64,000 nucleotides of DNA, taken from contig VZDJ01000174.1 of NCBI GenBank assembly GCA_008694505.1, forward strand, positions 5,536,601-5,600,600, in the 5' to 3' direction. This DNA comes from Cyanoderma ruficeps (lineage: Eukaryota; Chordata; Aves; Passeriformes; Timaliidae). The position numbers and the translations under genes are program-made. Shown piece after piece: positions 51,101 to 64,000 of this stretch. The notes beneath the pieces were generated by a model that searched no databases, was not told the DNA's origin, and saw only the letters and a list, made by a program, of their open reading frames with translations. The first letter of the stretch is position 1. Every line of letters starts with the position of its first letter.

Positions 51101-54100
51101 GTGCAGAAATGCCAGAGCTTTTCTTAATGGAAACACCCTTTTTATGGGGACAGAGAATCCTCGTGCTCCTAATTGTCCAAAAGGTTTGTGTATTTGCCAG
51201 AAGAAAATCAGCTAGAATAGTGGCTGTGCCAGGTGAGCACACTCTCCTGCTGTGTCTCTCGCTTTTTCTTTGCCTCAGCTGACAATTCCCAAACTCCCTG
51301 TTTGCCATGCTGGGGTGACCCAGAGCATCTCTCCGAGCCCAAATCTTGGGATACAGTCCCAGCTCCAGCTGCAGCAACACTGAATGGAGAACTGCAGAAT
51401 CCCTGCAGACCTGGCCAGATCTGGGATGTTGGAGAAGTGTTGCCTGGAGAAGAGCAGGAGATACAAGGGGACAGAGCAGGGCTGCACTGTCAGCACCACA
51501 GCACTGACAACTTTCCAATTTCTTGGTGACCTGGCATGTAGCAATCAGGATGAAGGCACCTGAGGCCACGTGAGGGTTGGCTTTGGGCCCACACATGCAT
51601 TTAGTGCATGGCTTTATGTTCAGGTTTGAGCCCTCAGACTGATCATCACTACATATTTTCCCACCTATCACCCCCTGTCCCTTCTCTGGACTGCAAGAGA
51701 ACAGGATTCACGGTGGCTGTGAATCACAGCACACAGCCAGCAGAGCTCACAGGGCTCTGCACAACCTCTCTCAGTCAGGACCCACAGATTTTATTATTTT
51801 GTGATATATTAGGCATTACATAGCAGGGATAGATTTGACTAATTCTGACAGAGCTGATGTTCCATGCATTAGCATCTGTATAATATTTTCATTTTCCTTG
51901 CTTATTGAAAATCGGGGTTTCCCACATGTTCACCAAGGGTACTTTTTTAATAGATACCAGCCTGAAATAACTGACAATCCACTCAAACTCTATTTAATAA
52001 GCTCTGGAGTAGAGCTTTCTCTTCCAAATTGGGTTCTGTTTTGGGCAAACTTCAGTGAAGAACAGGCCAGCTCTTAGCATCTAGCTTTGTTGTGTTAACT
52101 GCCTTGTGGAAAAAGAAAAGGCCCACCCCCCCAAAAACAAAATACAAATCAGGAATTAAGAGCTTTCAGCTGCATTCAGTTGTCAAACAGGCTCTGGAGT
52201 ATTAACAGATGGAAACAGTTCATATTTTGGTGTGGTGAACACAGAAAGAGAAGAGTGATGATGCAGAGTTAAGCATCACATTCTGAATTAATTCCTAGTT
52301 TTATCTGCTTGTCAGAGGTGTGCTTTATTACAGCATGACTCTCACCTGCACAGCTACAGTTCAGGGTCTGTCAGCATTTTCCAGCCTGTTTTCCAGAGGG
52401 GGAAGGAGGGCTGGGCTGTAACCCAGCTGTAACCATCCTTTCCAGTCACTGCTTTGGCACACAAGGGCTCCTCTGGGAAAAGCAGTGTTTGTTCTGCTAA
52501 TTATTTTTTCGTACTGGTTTGACTTCTTTTTTTTATTTTAAAGAACAGTTTGAAAGAAAATGTATGTGCAGGTCAAGTTTCCCACAATTTCAGATAATTT
52601 TTAATGGCTTGAGATATTTTGATTTTTAGAAAAAAAAAATAGGCACAGAACATGGATGAGACACTAAATACTGAAAATTGAGAATATGCCCCTTCAGGTA
52701 ATTGATTCTAACTCTTCCCAGAAAGGACCTTTAGGTTGCAGGCTACAAAGTAAGGACTAATTTGGATTCCTTCCAGTCCCAAAGATGTCAGTGTGTACCA
52801 ATTTGGTTTGGATCACTGTTGACTCAAAGTCAGACATCTTTGCAAACCGCACACTTGTTTTCAGTGTTTTTCAGGCAAGCTGGAAGCAAGGCAGTAAATA
52901 AATATAAAGCTTCTATCAGCAACATTACTCCTGCAAATTTTTGAAATGAATATGGTAATTGGAAATTGTTAAAAATTGATAAACACATGGGAATGAAAAG
53001 GAACTGCTGTGAGGCAATTTAAACAGAGAAACCATGGAACAAAGGAAAAGGCAGCAATAGAAATTTTTTTGGCACATAAGCAAGTTTTTTTTTTGTCCCT
53101 TGAAAAGTATATGCACATACAAAACCAGAAGATATGGGAGAAAGACGGAAAATATTTGCACCAAGGGGTGTGCAAGATTCATCCAGCCATGCCTTTGGAA
53201 TCAAAAGATAAGGGATGAGTATTAGTTTAGCACTAGCAGGGAACTGGTGTTGACTCCACCAGTTATGCTTATGCTGAACTTGGGAGAAGTTTTGATGGAA
53301 TACTTTAGCTTGAAATATCAGGAACCTCAGAATAAGAGGCCTGATCCTGTCACATCTGGGAGTTTGCCTGAGTGAGGGCAGTACAAACACATCCAGATTA
53401 AGAAGCTACTCTGTAGAGAGTCCTTATTTATGACATCTTGCCCTCACAATCAGAAATTGCAGGCAAAAAGATGGCATGTCAAACTCCAGAGTATCTAAAA
53501 ATAATAATAATAAAATAATTATTAGTTGAGATAATGAATAGAACTTTTTTAACTCATGAGAATAAATTAGGTATAAGGGTTTAAAGAAAACTCTGCTGGC
53601 TGCAGAGCATAGAGATCTTATAAAGAAAAGTCTGTCCTGATGGTGGATTCAGAATATCAGTGAGAAAATGACACTAAACTTATGTCACAGATTTGGTATG
53701 TACAGACAAAAGAAGGAAAGAGGGGACATAGCTAAAGAGAAGACTGAACCTTCCCAGTCACCTGCCACTACAAAAGTCAGGCCAGAGTCTGATTTTCCCT
53801 GAGAATCAAATACTTCTGGCAAGGTTCTTAGGCCCCCTGTGGGAAATGGCTTGGAGCAGTCTGAACCCTCAGCAAACAATGCTGTACATCCTGAAACCCT
53901 GGAGGAGCCTTCTCTAGACACTGCTGTGGTGTGGGGAGATCCATTTCACCATGATTCTCCTTAGAGGACTGTGGTCCAAGGACCCCAAACTGTAGGCAGA
54001 TGGATATTCATTTCTTCTTAAAAGCTGGAGGTTTACAAACACTTAGCAGCCCTTCTGGGTAGGTGTCATTTTTCATCTTCTTTGACTGTCATGAGGTCCT

Positions 54101-57100
54101 ACAATATTTACAGCAGCTCTGCAATATCTCAGTAACTTATCCAAGATCCACTAAGTTTCTCCATCTGTCACACTTTACGTGTCCAGAAGGAGTCTCCTAA
54201 AGAAAAGACACTCTTGAATTTCTCTGCTCAAACCATCCTGAATTAAATACCAAACACACCCTTCAAAAACAGCACAAACCTGATTGTTTACACTTGTAAG
54301 GATGTATTTATGCCAGAAGTTACTTTGGACTCTGATTCCATGTGTGACTGTGCTCATCCTTTAACAACATTTTCAGACTTTTAATTGAATTTGTGTAATC
54401 CATTTAGACAACAGTTTTTTTCAGAAAAGGCACTCTTCTTCCAAAATAAGAAAAAAAACTCTCACAGAGTCAATTAGGAGCCAATTATGGCTTGACATTC
54501 AAACTTAGCATCTTACTCTACACTTTCTTGAGAATAAATCTTGGCTCACCTCTTTCTCCTTCCCTTACAGCCATCCCTTACCCAAGGCCATTTGAGAGAG
54601 ATAATTCAATGAGGGGTGAGATAACACTTGCCTGAATAAAGACACTGTTTGTGCCTGCTGCAGATGCACATGGAGAGCTTTCATCCCACCCCCTCTCTCC
54701 TGTGCTGCCACAGCTCCTCCATCAGATGTTGGCACTTTGCTCAGGCACACGAAGCTGGAGCCATCTGCTTGCTCCAATTAATTACAACTTGCTCCTGAGA
54801 TTTCTGCTGGGACTCTCCTTTTGCAGGACACGCTGAAATGAGAGTTGCAAGCATTAGGGGAATTGACCATGCTGTCCCACCTTTTTAATGAGAATAAAAA
54901 GAGATGCCCTCACTAAATAAGAAAAAATGTATCATTTCAGCTCCCTCGGAAGTGGCTGGAGATGTCTTTCCCTGCAAATGACTTTTCCGCTTGCACAAAT
55001 AAGGCTGGGAAGGGCTGCAGTGTCAAGAATAGTTGAATTTTCAGCTACTTGCTCTTTAATAAATAATGACAGGCTGCACTTGGAGTTCAGCACAGAAACT
55101 CCATTGCCTTTCTCCTGCCAGGACACCTAATGCGTAATTACAGGATTGGACACAAAGTTTCCTGACACAGCAAGGTTAGTGCAGTCATGCACTTGAAAAG
55201 ACGACCCAGTGAAATTCAGGGTCGACAGCTGATAAGTATTAAATTGCTCAGGTGTTATGCACTTGGGTTTTGACCTGCTGCATTTGCATGCTTACTGGAG
55301 ATGTATTATGGCCACGAACACAGTGACTTTGGGGGCTCGCTGTGAAAGAGAAATGTTCATAACTCTGATAGGGAGATTCTTCTAAATACCTAAGTTGAAC
55401 AATAGCAAATATTGCAAAACTTCTGGCTCACAGCCTAAGAAACACCATGTTGTTTTTCCTCTCCTCTCAAATACACGTGATTAAGGAAGGTCGTGAAGCA
55501 AAAAACCCTCTCACCCTTACATGAATGCTCACGTGAGCATATGATGTTACAGTTTCTATCACAAAAATATTGAGTCATCTGCTTAATTATTTCCACATCA
55601 CTGAAGTAAAATTTCCATCATCTTCTGCTTCGTGTGAACTGCTCTGAGACCAGATCCTGGAGAATCACTACCTTGTCACCAGCCTTACGACCTGCTCTGA
55701 GCACTGCTTGACGTTGCAACATAAAGAACTAACCAGAATTTTGCTGGATTATTCCCAAGTTCACTAAAATCTCCTTCTCATCAGCTGCAGTGTGAGGATA
55801 AACATAAAGAGGAGACTAAGGCTAAGCACTTTGGTGTTGCTTAGAGTCAGCCAGCCAACAGCTCCTTAGGGTTCCTAGCAGATTCATCCTTCCTTCCCAG
55901 GAGAATTCAGTGCACTTGTTTATCTTAGACTAGCATCTGCTGGCTCATCCCAAGTACAAAGAGAAATCTAAAAGGCAAATCGAGTTTGCAAAGTGTTTCA
56001 GATTTGTGTCTCTCCCTGGTTTCCAGTCCCTGCCACAGAAGAAATGAGTTACAATGCCCTGTGCCCGAGGAGAGCACTGGGGTTCCAAACGTGAAGTGAG
56101 AGCAGCTCCATCAGCAGCTCTGCTGCTGGCAGGAAAAGCCTCAGTGTCTCTCTCAGTTTAGTCTGCATGGGACAAGAACCCAGAATGGAAATCAGTGTAA
56201 GCTGCTCCTTTCACACTACCTTTGAGAGAGCCACAGCCTCCTCCACCAGCAAAACCTGGGAACTTGCTCTGAAATGCAGAGTTAGGAAATTTGGAAACTT
56301 CTGTGGGGGACTGACACAGTTTATGAGTTTCTGCCTTTTGTTCAAAATACGTACAGGCATCTGAAGTCTAAAGGGTCATAAAAGTCGCCGAACAAGTGCC
56401 ACTTTAAGAGATCAACTGCAAATAAAGGAACATATATCCAGCTGTTAAAATGATGCAGCCCATAAATGCCAAGAAAGAGTGAGTGTTTATAAGAGCTGTA
56501 CATCTGCTGCTTCTCCCTCTCCTTCTTATCCTTTCTGGATGCCCTTCAGAGGGTTCCTTATCGCAAAGAAAGGAAGGGGGGAAGGGGGTAAAAGATGTGA
56601 ATGAAGGGCTTTAAATCAGAAACACAGGTTGTGAACTCCTTTTTGACAGAGAACTGTGAGTCTGACAATTCACTAGCCTGAAACCTGACTACTCTCTCCC
56701 ACTCCCAGCACAAAATGAAGGACATGGCAGGTTGCAGCATTAGCACATTAAAGTCCCTTCTTAATCTATTCTTGCCAAGCAGCTGATTTCGGGTGAACTT
56801 GCTGACAGCTCTGTAAACCTCGCTAGACTAATCTCTGCCAGTGACTGACACTCACAAGGGTTAGATGGTCAGATTACAACCTTGGGCTGGAACTCCTTTA
56901 CAGAGTCTCAAATTCAATAATCTACTGTGAACAATTTAATTAGAGAATCATCTCCAGTCAGTTTAACAAGAATATTCTTCACACTACATTCTAGAATTCA
57001 CTTTTCTTCAATAAATCAGGGAATTTATTCTCCCTGTCACACATCATCTACTTGTTATTTGCTTGGCTTAAATATTTCAGCAAGTGCTTTAAGAACGCTT

Positions 57101-60100
57101 GCTGTTAAAAAATTTAGGTGGTGAATAAATATGCCAGTTTCCTATTTCTTAAGCCCCACTGATGCCAGGGCCCAGATATTAAAGGCAACACTTCTGCTGA
57201 GTTCTCAGCACCAGAATTAAACATTCACAGTGTTGTCAGAGGGCTTAGGACTGGATTGAATCAGTTCAGTGCTCTTAGCACATCATCCCTTTAAACATCT
57301 GTAAATGAATAAAGCATATTTGATGAAAATCTGTCATGCACTAGTCATCTGCATTAGCAGGTTTTAGAATTTTAATGAGAATTATGTTAGGCCTTAATAA
57401 TAATAAAGAGCCCAACTGTGCCCACATGGAACATAGGGGGATGTTTTTTGCACAAAGATTAAGGAGTTTTAAACGTATGAACTAGACACAGAACTTACAT
57501 CAGGGATGGTGAAGAAGAACATCCATGGTCTAGAAATTATTCACAGGATACAAAGAACATAGGGATCAAGCAAGGAGAATAAACTATGTACAAGGAAATG
57601 TACACTGGATTTATCCATATTCATATTGAAAAGAGAAGAAGCAGTAATATTTATTTTAGGGAGGCCAGCCCACACCTCATTAAAATCCCATGTACCTAAA
57701 GCAGGGTACACCTGGACTTCTGATTAATGCTGAGATCAGCCAAAGTAAAAATGTGAGAATTATTTTTTGGGAAAAGGCAATTCTGTTGTGGCCAAGGAAT
57801 TATCCTCACCTTAGAATGGGACCTGTTGATTCTCTTCCCAGCCTCTTTGGATTTATTTCCTGATAATTGTGGGTCCAGAAAAATACTCCTCATTAGTAGT
57901 AACAGCTTAATGAACCAGATTCCGGGAAAAAAAATTAAACCAGACCCTCATGTGATTTTATCAAGAACACAAGAATGTGAATATTAGTGACTTCTCCTCT
58001 CTCTACCCAATCACAAACTATCCACGGGCTCGAGCAGTGGGTCAGAACAGAACCACAAACCTCTCTGAAGTCAGTTAAACAGTGGGATGCTTTTCATGTT
58101 CTCCTTTCCTCTGGGATCAGCCAGAATGACAAACAGCAGCCCACTGCCAGCAGCAAACAATGCTTGGATGGAGCTGCACAGGCTGCAAGAGCTCTGCCCA
58201 GCACGTGCCTTTGCAAAGCCTGTTTCAGCCACCTTCTGAATTCGTGCTTCCACGTGTGGAGAACAGCATTGAAAGGTTTGCTTCACTACAGAGCAGACAA
58301 TGAACAGTAATTTAAGAACCTGTCTGCCTAAACAAGACTTGCAAGAAATGAAAAATGACATTCCTGATACAAGGTAATTACTGTAGTTCCAGCCATCCAG
58401 TCAGGAGCAAGGTACAAGGGAAGGCTTCCTGCTTTTCATTTCCTACAATATCACAGGTATTAATTAACCTGACTTTTCAAAAAGGTGATGTCTTTGACAC
58501 ATGGAGATTTTACAGGGGTTTGTAACCATCTGTTCTTTGAAAATTTACCCTGGTTTCTGTGACCTGATTGAATGGCCATGCAGTGCAGCATTTAACTGCT
58601 GAGAAATAGAACAATTGCTTTCCTTGCTTCATCCCAGATATTTAGCAGCTGTATTAAAGGGACAAACCCCAGTTCTGATAAGTCTGCTGGCTTTTCAGCA
58701 GCAGTAACGATTTCTGTGGACATTAGCCAGGGGAAGTAAATAAGGAGCAGATTTACAGCTTATGACCATGCTGGTTTTCTGATTAGGAAGTAGAGGAGGT
58801 GAGTTAAATGAACAGATTTAGGTGAATCTTTGTTTGAATAATGAAGCACTAGGAAAATTGCGATGCCATACAAGATTGGCAAGCCATGGATATTTTTTTC
58901 CTCCTCAAATCCTAACACTTTTTCCACAACAAAAGCCTCTCCCTGAATGACAGCGAGACTGGTAAGTCTGGCTGAGGGTTCTGCTCTTCCCAGAATCTGA
59001 AAGGCAACACCTTTCCAAGAGCCTTGAGCTCTGTAAAATAAACAAACAAAAAAAAAATCAAGTCTGCTATTTCATCCGATGTCACATCACAAGCCAAGTT
59101 TTCATCTAATTATCATTACACAAAAGCAGCTTGGTCCTTCCCATAGGGTCAGGGCAGTAACTTTGCCACATCCCCATGGGCAGCAGATGCCACCCACCTC
59201 TGAAGGTGGGCACAAATCCACTCTCAGACTGGCACATCCCCCCCACATCAGCTGCTGCATCTCTGCTTAAAATTCTCTGCTTTCTGGAAGTAGGAAAACG
59301 CCTTTGTCTGTCCTGAGCATGCCTGCATGAGATGGTAAATTTAAAATCTGTGCTGTGGTAGCCTTAATTCATGGCTGGCATGAGGCCTCCAGAGATGCAC
59401 TGTGAGCTGATCCAGTGCCACAGCTGCTGACAGATGTCAGAGTCAGCAGCCAGGTACCCACAGACAGAACTGGATATTCCCCTGTCTCTCATTAGAGTTC
59501 CTCACAATTCTCATTTATGATCTTTTTACCATACTTACAAGTGCCTGGCTGTTAATAAGAGCTGTCACTCCAGTTATTATGTTTCAGATAAATACATTGC
59601 AGTAATTAATAGAGAGTAACAATTTGATTTTAAAGATACTGACTATGCCCCAGTATGAAAAATGACTTGACTGTCACTGCAAGCTCAGCTAGTCCTCCAT
59701 TAGATTAAACGTGCAGTTCGTATGGGGAATTGTAGAGAAATCCCTCATCAGTAAAATTATATTCATTAGCCTGCAGTTTAGAAATGAAACTGGTAAACCA
59801 ACTTTATCTGCTCTCTGTGGGGTGAAGAGACTTTTGATAACAGCTTTTTAATTAGATGAGGCTCCTTGGCATCAGCATGCAGATAAGTGGAACTGCATGA
59901 ATTACCTATACTTTGTAGAAGTAGATCTTTTGATTTGGAATACAACAACAACAAAAAGATTTTAACATCAAAAGTACTGGGGACAAGACTGCTTGTGAGT
60001 AATAGCATCTGTATAAATTATAGCAGGAACAGCTGCAGCAGAGATGAATGCCTGTAAAAATGAGCCTGCTAGAAGAAGCCTGTTCACATCAAAACTCAGA

Positions 60101-61315
60101 AAAATCCAGTGCCAAGTGAATATTAAAACTTCCAGCCAGTTCCCACTCGGTTAAGAGCTGCCTCACACTCACTTTTGCTTGTGGGACCTTGATTATAAAA
60201 CATTTATCACATTTTCATCCCCTGTTAAATGATTTCTTCCAGGGGAGTTCTTTATTGGCAAGCATATCTAGTGATTCCATATGCCAAGCAGGCAGGAAAA
60301 ACAGCAGGAGAATGGAAAGGCTGAATATTTCATTCAGTCCCTGGCTGCACTGGTTTATGCTTCTGGAGCACTCAGCACAAGATACAAGGTTTAAATAAAG
60401 CTATTTCCAAGAAAATGGCTGCAAAGTTCCCCCCTTTGAACCAGCAAGTCCCACAACTTATCAGGTGGGAAGGAACCCAGAGCAAAGCGCAGTGGTTCCC
60501 ACAGGAACACTGAAACTGGGATCCTGAGAAAACTCAGGTCCTCACATCAAGTTTTATTCACACTTGAGGCTTTCACAGACGCCCCACGTTCTCTCTTTGC
60601 TGCTCTCTGTGTAGAGACTGAAGGAAAAAACAAGATATGGGCCAACAAGATGCCTGCAAAGGCACCTGTGGGAGTAGGAAAGGATCCTGCTCTTTGCCTC
60701 CAAATTTTGATGGAAAATTGCTTTCCATGCTGGCTTGGAGCCTCCTGTTTGCTCACACATGGAGCTTGCCAGGGTCTGGACACTCAGAATGAGGAGATTG
60801 CTGCATTTGTCTGTGCCTTTGAAGATTTTGACGAGCACCTCTCTTTTTCCACAAGCTAAGTCTACACACACTGAATACTGAAGCTGATGTGTATTTCCCT
60901 TCAGCAGTTACTCAGCACCCCAAAGTTGCTCTAAACTTTCTCTCACTGTCTCTGTGCTCTAAGTGCAGACAATGTGCTGCTGGCCCTCAGGGTCAGAGCT
61001 GCCATTTCCGTGCTGGATGTCCAAGGGCAGCATTTCCAGGTCACTCATTAGTCACTCCTCTTTCCCCTGTCAGACTCTTCCTGGCTGGAGACATCCTTTA
61101 ATGTGTGTTACCTACCAGAGCTTGGGCTCTGGAAGAAAAACACTCCATCTGCAAAGCTCAGAAGCCACAAACTGGCACAAACCCTGTGCCCACTGAGGTT
61201 GGAATCTTCCTGGGTAAAGGGTTGACCACCAGGTGACCCAAGGGCCAACGCTGAGCTGTTTTACAGGGACAGAGCTTGCATGGGGAAGCAGAACAGCAAA
61301 AGCTAAGGCATAGGC
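45200..61315. other. Long intergenic stretch, no gene recognised
   Basis: About 16 kb without a supported gene. Minor features are an A/C-rich tract at 48450-48474, a C run at 52124-52131, an AATAAT-type tract at 53499-53523 and a T run at 53086-53095. The 198-codon minus frame at 51075-51671 has no recognisable domain. Patches that look like candidate conserved non-coding DNA are 55130-55330 and 59480-59720. No RNA gene was recognised. Confidence 0.5.
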
Positions 61316-61316
61316 T

Positions 61317-61372
61317 CTGTTCTACTCCATTTCTACTCCCTTTCTACTCCTTTTCCACTCTAATTCCATTCC
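61317..61372 (+). repeat. Imperfect pyrimidine-rich tandem repeat (TTTCTACTCC unit)
   Basis: Five or so degenerate copies of a 10-12 base unit (TTCTACTCCA, TTTCTACTCCC, TTTCTACTCC, TTTTCCACTC, then a decayed copy) lie head to tail. This is a small minisatellite-like array. Confidence 0.8.
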
Positions 61373-64000
61373 TTTGCACCATCCAACCTGGCCCAGAAAC
61401 CACCCCCAGGGTCCTACATGTGGTGGGTGCACTTATTTCTCACCATTCTGTGTAAGAGAAAGATTATTACCATCGAAGGGAAATGCAGAAAATGAATTTT
61501 CTAGACGCTCCAGGAACTGCAGGATTTCTAAGGTCCAGGTCAGGATGAGACTGGTTCTCAACTCCTTAATGTGAGTTAGGAAGCACAAACATCCTCCTGA
61601 AGGCACTCCTGTGACTGAGGGACTCATTTTTAACACCAGGATGCTGGCTGGGAAAATACCTGAGCTGTATTTGAGCCGTATCCAGTCCCATGGGAGAAGT
61701 GATAAATGGGATACCTCGGGTCTGATCTTCACCTTGCTGTTCCAGAGTTACACCATGGAGACCTGCTGCAGGAAAAAAATCAATTGTGCCAAACTCCCAG
61801 GAGCTTTTTGTGTCCTCCCAGCAGGCACCCAGAACCAGGATCGCTCTCCTTCCTCCTGCTGAGGTTCAGATCCATTAACATGCTTCCTGCAAAGGATTCC
61901 TCCTCTCCCAGTGCACATCTTTGTTCCCTCCTGAGGCAGGGAAAGCCTCCTGCCACACAGCTCTTCACTGAGGCTGTTCCTGCTATCACCAAGCTCTTTT
62001 GAATATCCTGTAATACTCCCCTGTCTGCTCAACACTGAATTTTGTGGGGAAAGGTCTTGCCTGGGTTTGAAATAATTGTGGGGAGAGAGGAGGCAAGCGG
62101 AGGAGCACACACACCTTGCTGAACAAAGACAGTTGTTTTACATACCACACAGCACCACTGTAATTTAAATGATGTCAAGTGTAGCTCTTAGAAACTCTCA
62201 GCTCCAAGAAATAAACTTGCAGACAGTCTTAATACCATTCAGTTGTCAAACAAAGTAGTAATTTACATAATAGCACACTACTGTGTCTGAAAGTCCCAAC
62301 TCTTCCATAAGGCTCCTTGGCATAACACTTCTGCCTCCAGGAATATTTATTTTATTCAGCACAATGCAGCTCTGTGGGTCCCAGTGGACTGAGCTGTACC
62401 AAATGTATTTTCCTTGAAAATATGGAAGTCTTTTTTTTGCGTTTTTTTGACAGAAGAAACTCGATCACCTGGTCTCAGAAGATTTGCAGAATCTCACTCT
62501 TGGCTCCAGCACACACCAAAGCTCCTGCCCGTCAGCTCGGTTATGGAAATGGCTCTCCTGCTTTCTCCAGCTCCTCAGCAAAGGAGAGGTAATGAGCAGA
62601 GATGGGAATAATTAAATCCCAAATTTGGTTCCTATTTTGCACACTAATTCTGCTTTGTAATCCACATCCCCCTGTGCCTCCAAATGTGCTGTGGCTGAAG
62701 AGGTTTTTGTTCAAGCAGTCGATAGGGAGGTGACAGCACTGATCACATCAGTCCCAGCTGGCAGGGGAGGCAGCAGGGCAGCCACACCCCAAACAGCTGG
62801 CTTTTGTTACAATATCATGTAATCTGATTAACATTTATCTGCATTCTAGACATCCACAACCTCTTCTCAGGCTTTTTTTTTTTTTTCCTTCAGCAGCATA
62901 ATGTGAAGAAAAATAATTGGAAAAAAAAAGAGTACCTGGCAGAGAGCTGAAATGTCCTTTGTTTTGGGAAGCAGGGATTGTGCCCATACTGTTATTGCTG
63001 GCTCAAGGGCAGTGTGAGCCCAGGTTTCAAATCCATGCACAAACTGGGAGAACCTCTGCTGCTCTGAACAAGAACAACTGGGAGAGGTTTCTAACAAATG
63101 ATGGAAGTCGGGGGAAAGAGAAGATTGTAGGACCTGTGGTGACTTTCTAAAGGCCACACATTCTGTTTGCACAAATCCTAAGAGCCCTGTCACTCCACCC
63201 TATTTTAAGCAAAATGATGTTATTTCACTTTGAGTGAAATTTTCCACCATGATATTTTGTACCTGAACCTACATTTTCCACACAAAACCAACTAAGCTCC
63301 GAAGAGCAAAGCCTATTTGAGAGATGTCTATCTTGGCTGTCTGGAGTTTTACAAAAGAATCTTCTATTTTGGCAGGTCTATGACCTCCAAACTGCTCTGG
63401 ACACTGCAATTTCCAGGAACCTCAACTAACCTGAGTCTGAAGGACAGGCTGCTGCATTTGTCACTTCTGCAATGTATTATGTCAGGAAAAATACAGTGAT
63501 CCTAATCACAGTTTTGCTTCACAAGGGGCAGAACAAGGGGAATAGAAACCAAAATGCTTTCCATGCAAAATGGATTTTGAATATATGTATTGAATAGCAT
63601 AACTATGCCAATAAGACCAATGACGGATCTTAAGGTGAAAAAAAAATCTTCCTCACATGTGTAGGACACCATCCTCACACGGTAGAGCAACTTGACCAAA
63701 CACATTCAAGGTCATTGTATTTCAGCCATATTTTGGTTCTCTGGGTTGCAAGTTCTGAATTGTGGGATCATCCAGCCAGTCACAGAGCTTCCCTTTTCAT
63801 TGAGCATTACATTAGGGCGCCTCCCTCCCAATCCCCCCCACATTTCAGCTTGTGAAAAATCCTTTGGAACCCTTCTCCAATGGTGTGTGCACATGGTTAG
63901 CCAACAGCAGCTCCACTGTAGAATTACAGCTCAGCTATCTCGGTGTTTACTTTGATGAAAATCTAATCCTTGTTCTCGCCTCAGCAGGGCTGTCTTGGCT
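61373..64000. other. Intergenic to window end, no gene recognised
   Basis: Unique-looking sequence with a T run at 62872-62886 and mixed composition. No exon of a neighbouring gene was recognised at the right edge on either strand. Confidence 0.5.

Noticed and set aside
51075..51671. 198-codon open frame on the minus strand
   Set aside because: No recognisable domain, no splice partners, and overlapping frames on the other strand. Consistent with chance.
1..64000. CRISPR arrays, operons, prophage or bacterial mobile systems
   Set aside because: The window is vertebrate nuclear DNA; no regularly spaced repeats or prokaryotic gene packing are present.

Overview
The window looks like avian nuclear DNA, probably from a songbird. 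It holds intron-split vertebrate coding exons with canonical GT..AG junctions, sparse repeats, and two LTR fragments that resemble LTR families I associate with passerine genomes. There is no prokaryotic gene organisation. The species assignment rests on recognition from memory and was not checked by any search.

Positions 1-3885 hold the 3' part of one gene on the + strand, NOC4L (nucleolar complex protein 4 homolog, a small-subunit ribosome biogenesis factor). Five consecutive coding exons (181-291, 1528-1691, 2074-2156, 2910-3023, 3331-3447) join in frame to give about the last 195 residues, followed by a short 3' UTR with an AATAAA signal at 3860-3865. Upstream exons lie outside the window.

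From about 3.9 kb to 64 kb I can support no protein-coding gene. Many open frames exist, but all are short or explained by local GC richness; none shows a recognisable domain and none chains to another through splice sites. This ~60 kb stretch is a gene-poor, mostly AT-rich intergenic (or possibly intronic) region. Notable items in it are a CpG island of about 0.8 kb with no recognisable gene (7615-8440); an (AAT)16 microsatellite next to a minus-oriented LTR fragment (14978-15480); a second minus-oriented solo-LTR-like element (about 44225-44673); small ancient repeat relics (MIR-like near 25.73 kb, CR1-tail-like near 27.0 kb); low-complexity tracts; and several compact clusters of transcription-factor-like motifs. 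The motif clusters include a triple TEAD-type site with an 11-bp hairpin at 11048-11086, homeodomain-core clusters at 30866-30980 and 45026-45158, and a forkhead site inside a 14-bp hyphenated palindrome at 38571-38584. These make the desert a plausible cis-regulatory landscape, but that is inference from sequence texture alone.

No previously undescribed multi-gene system is visible. The best leads are the orphan CpG island and the motif-dense segments. In human, as I recall it, the next gene past NOC4L is GALNT9, transcribed towards NOC4L; I found no GALNT9 exon here, so it is either further downstream or rearranged.
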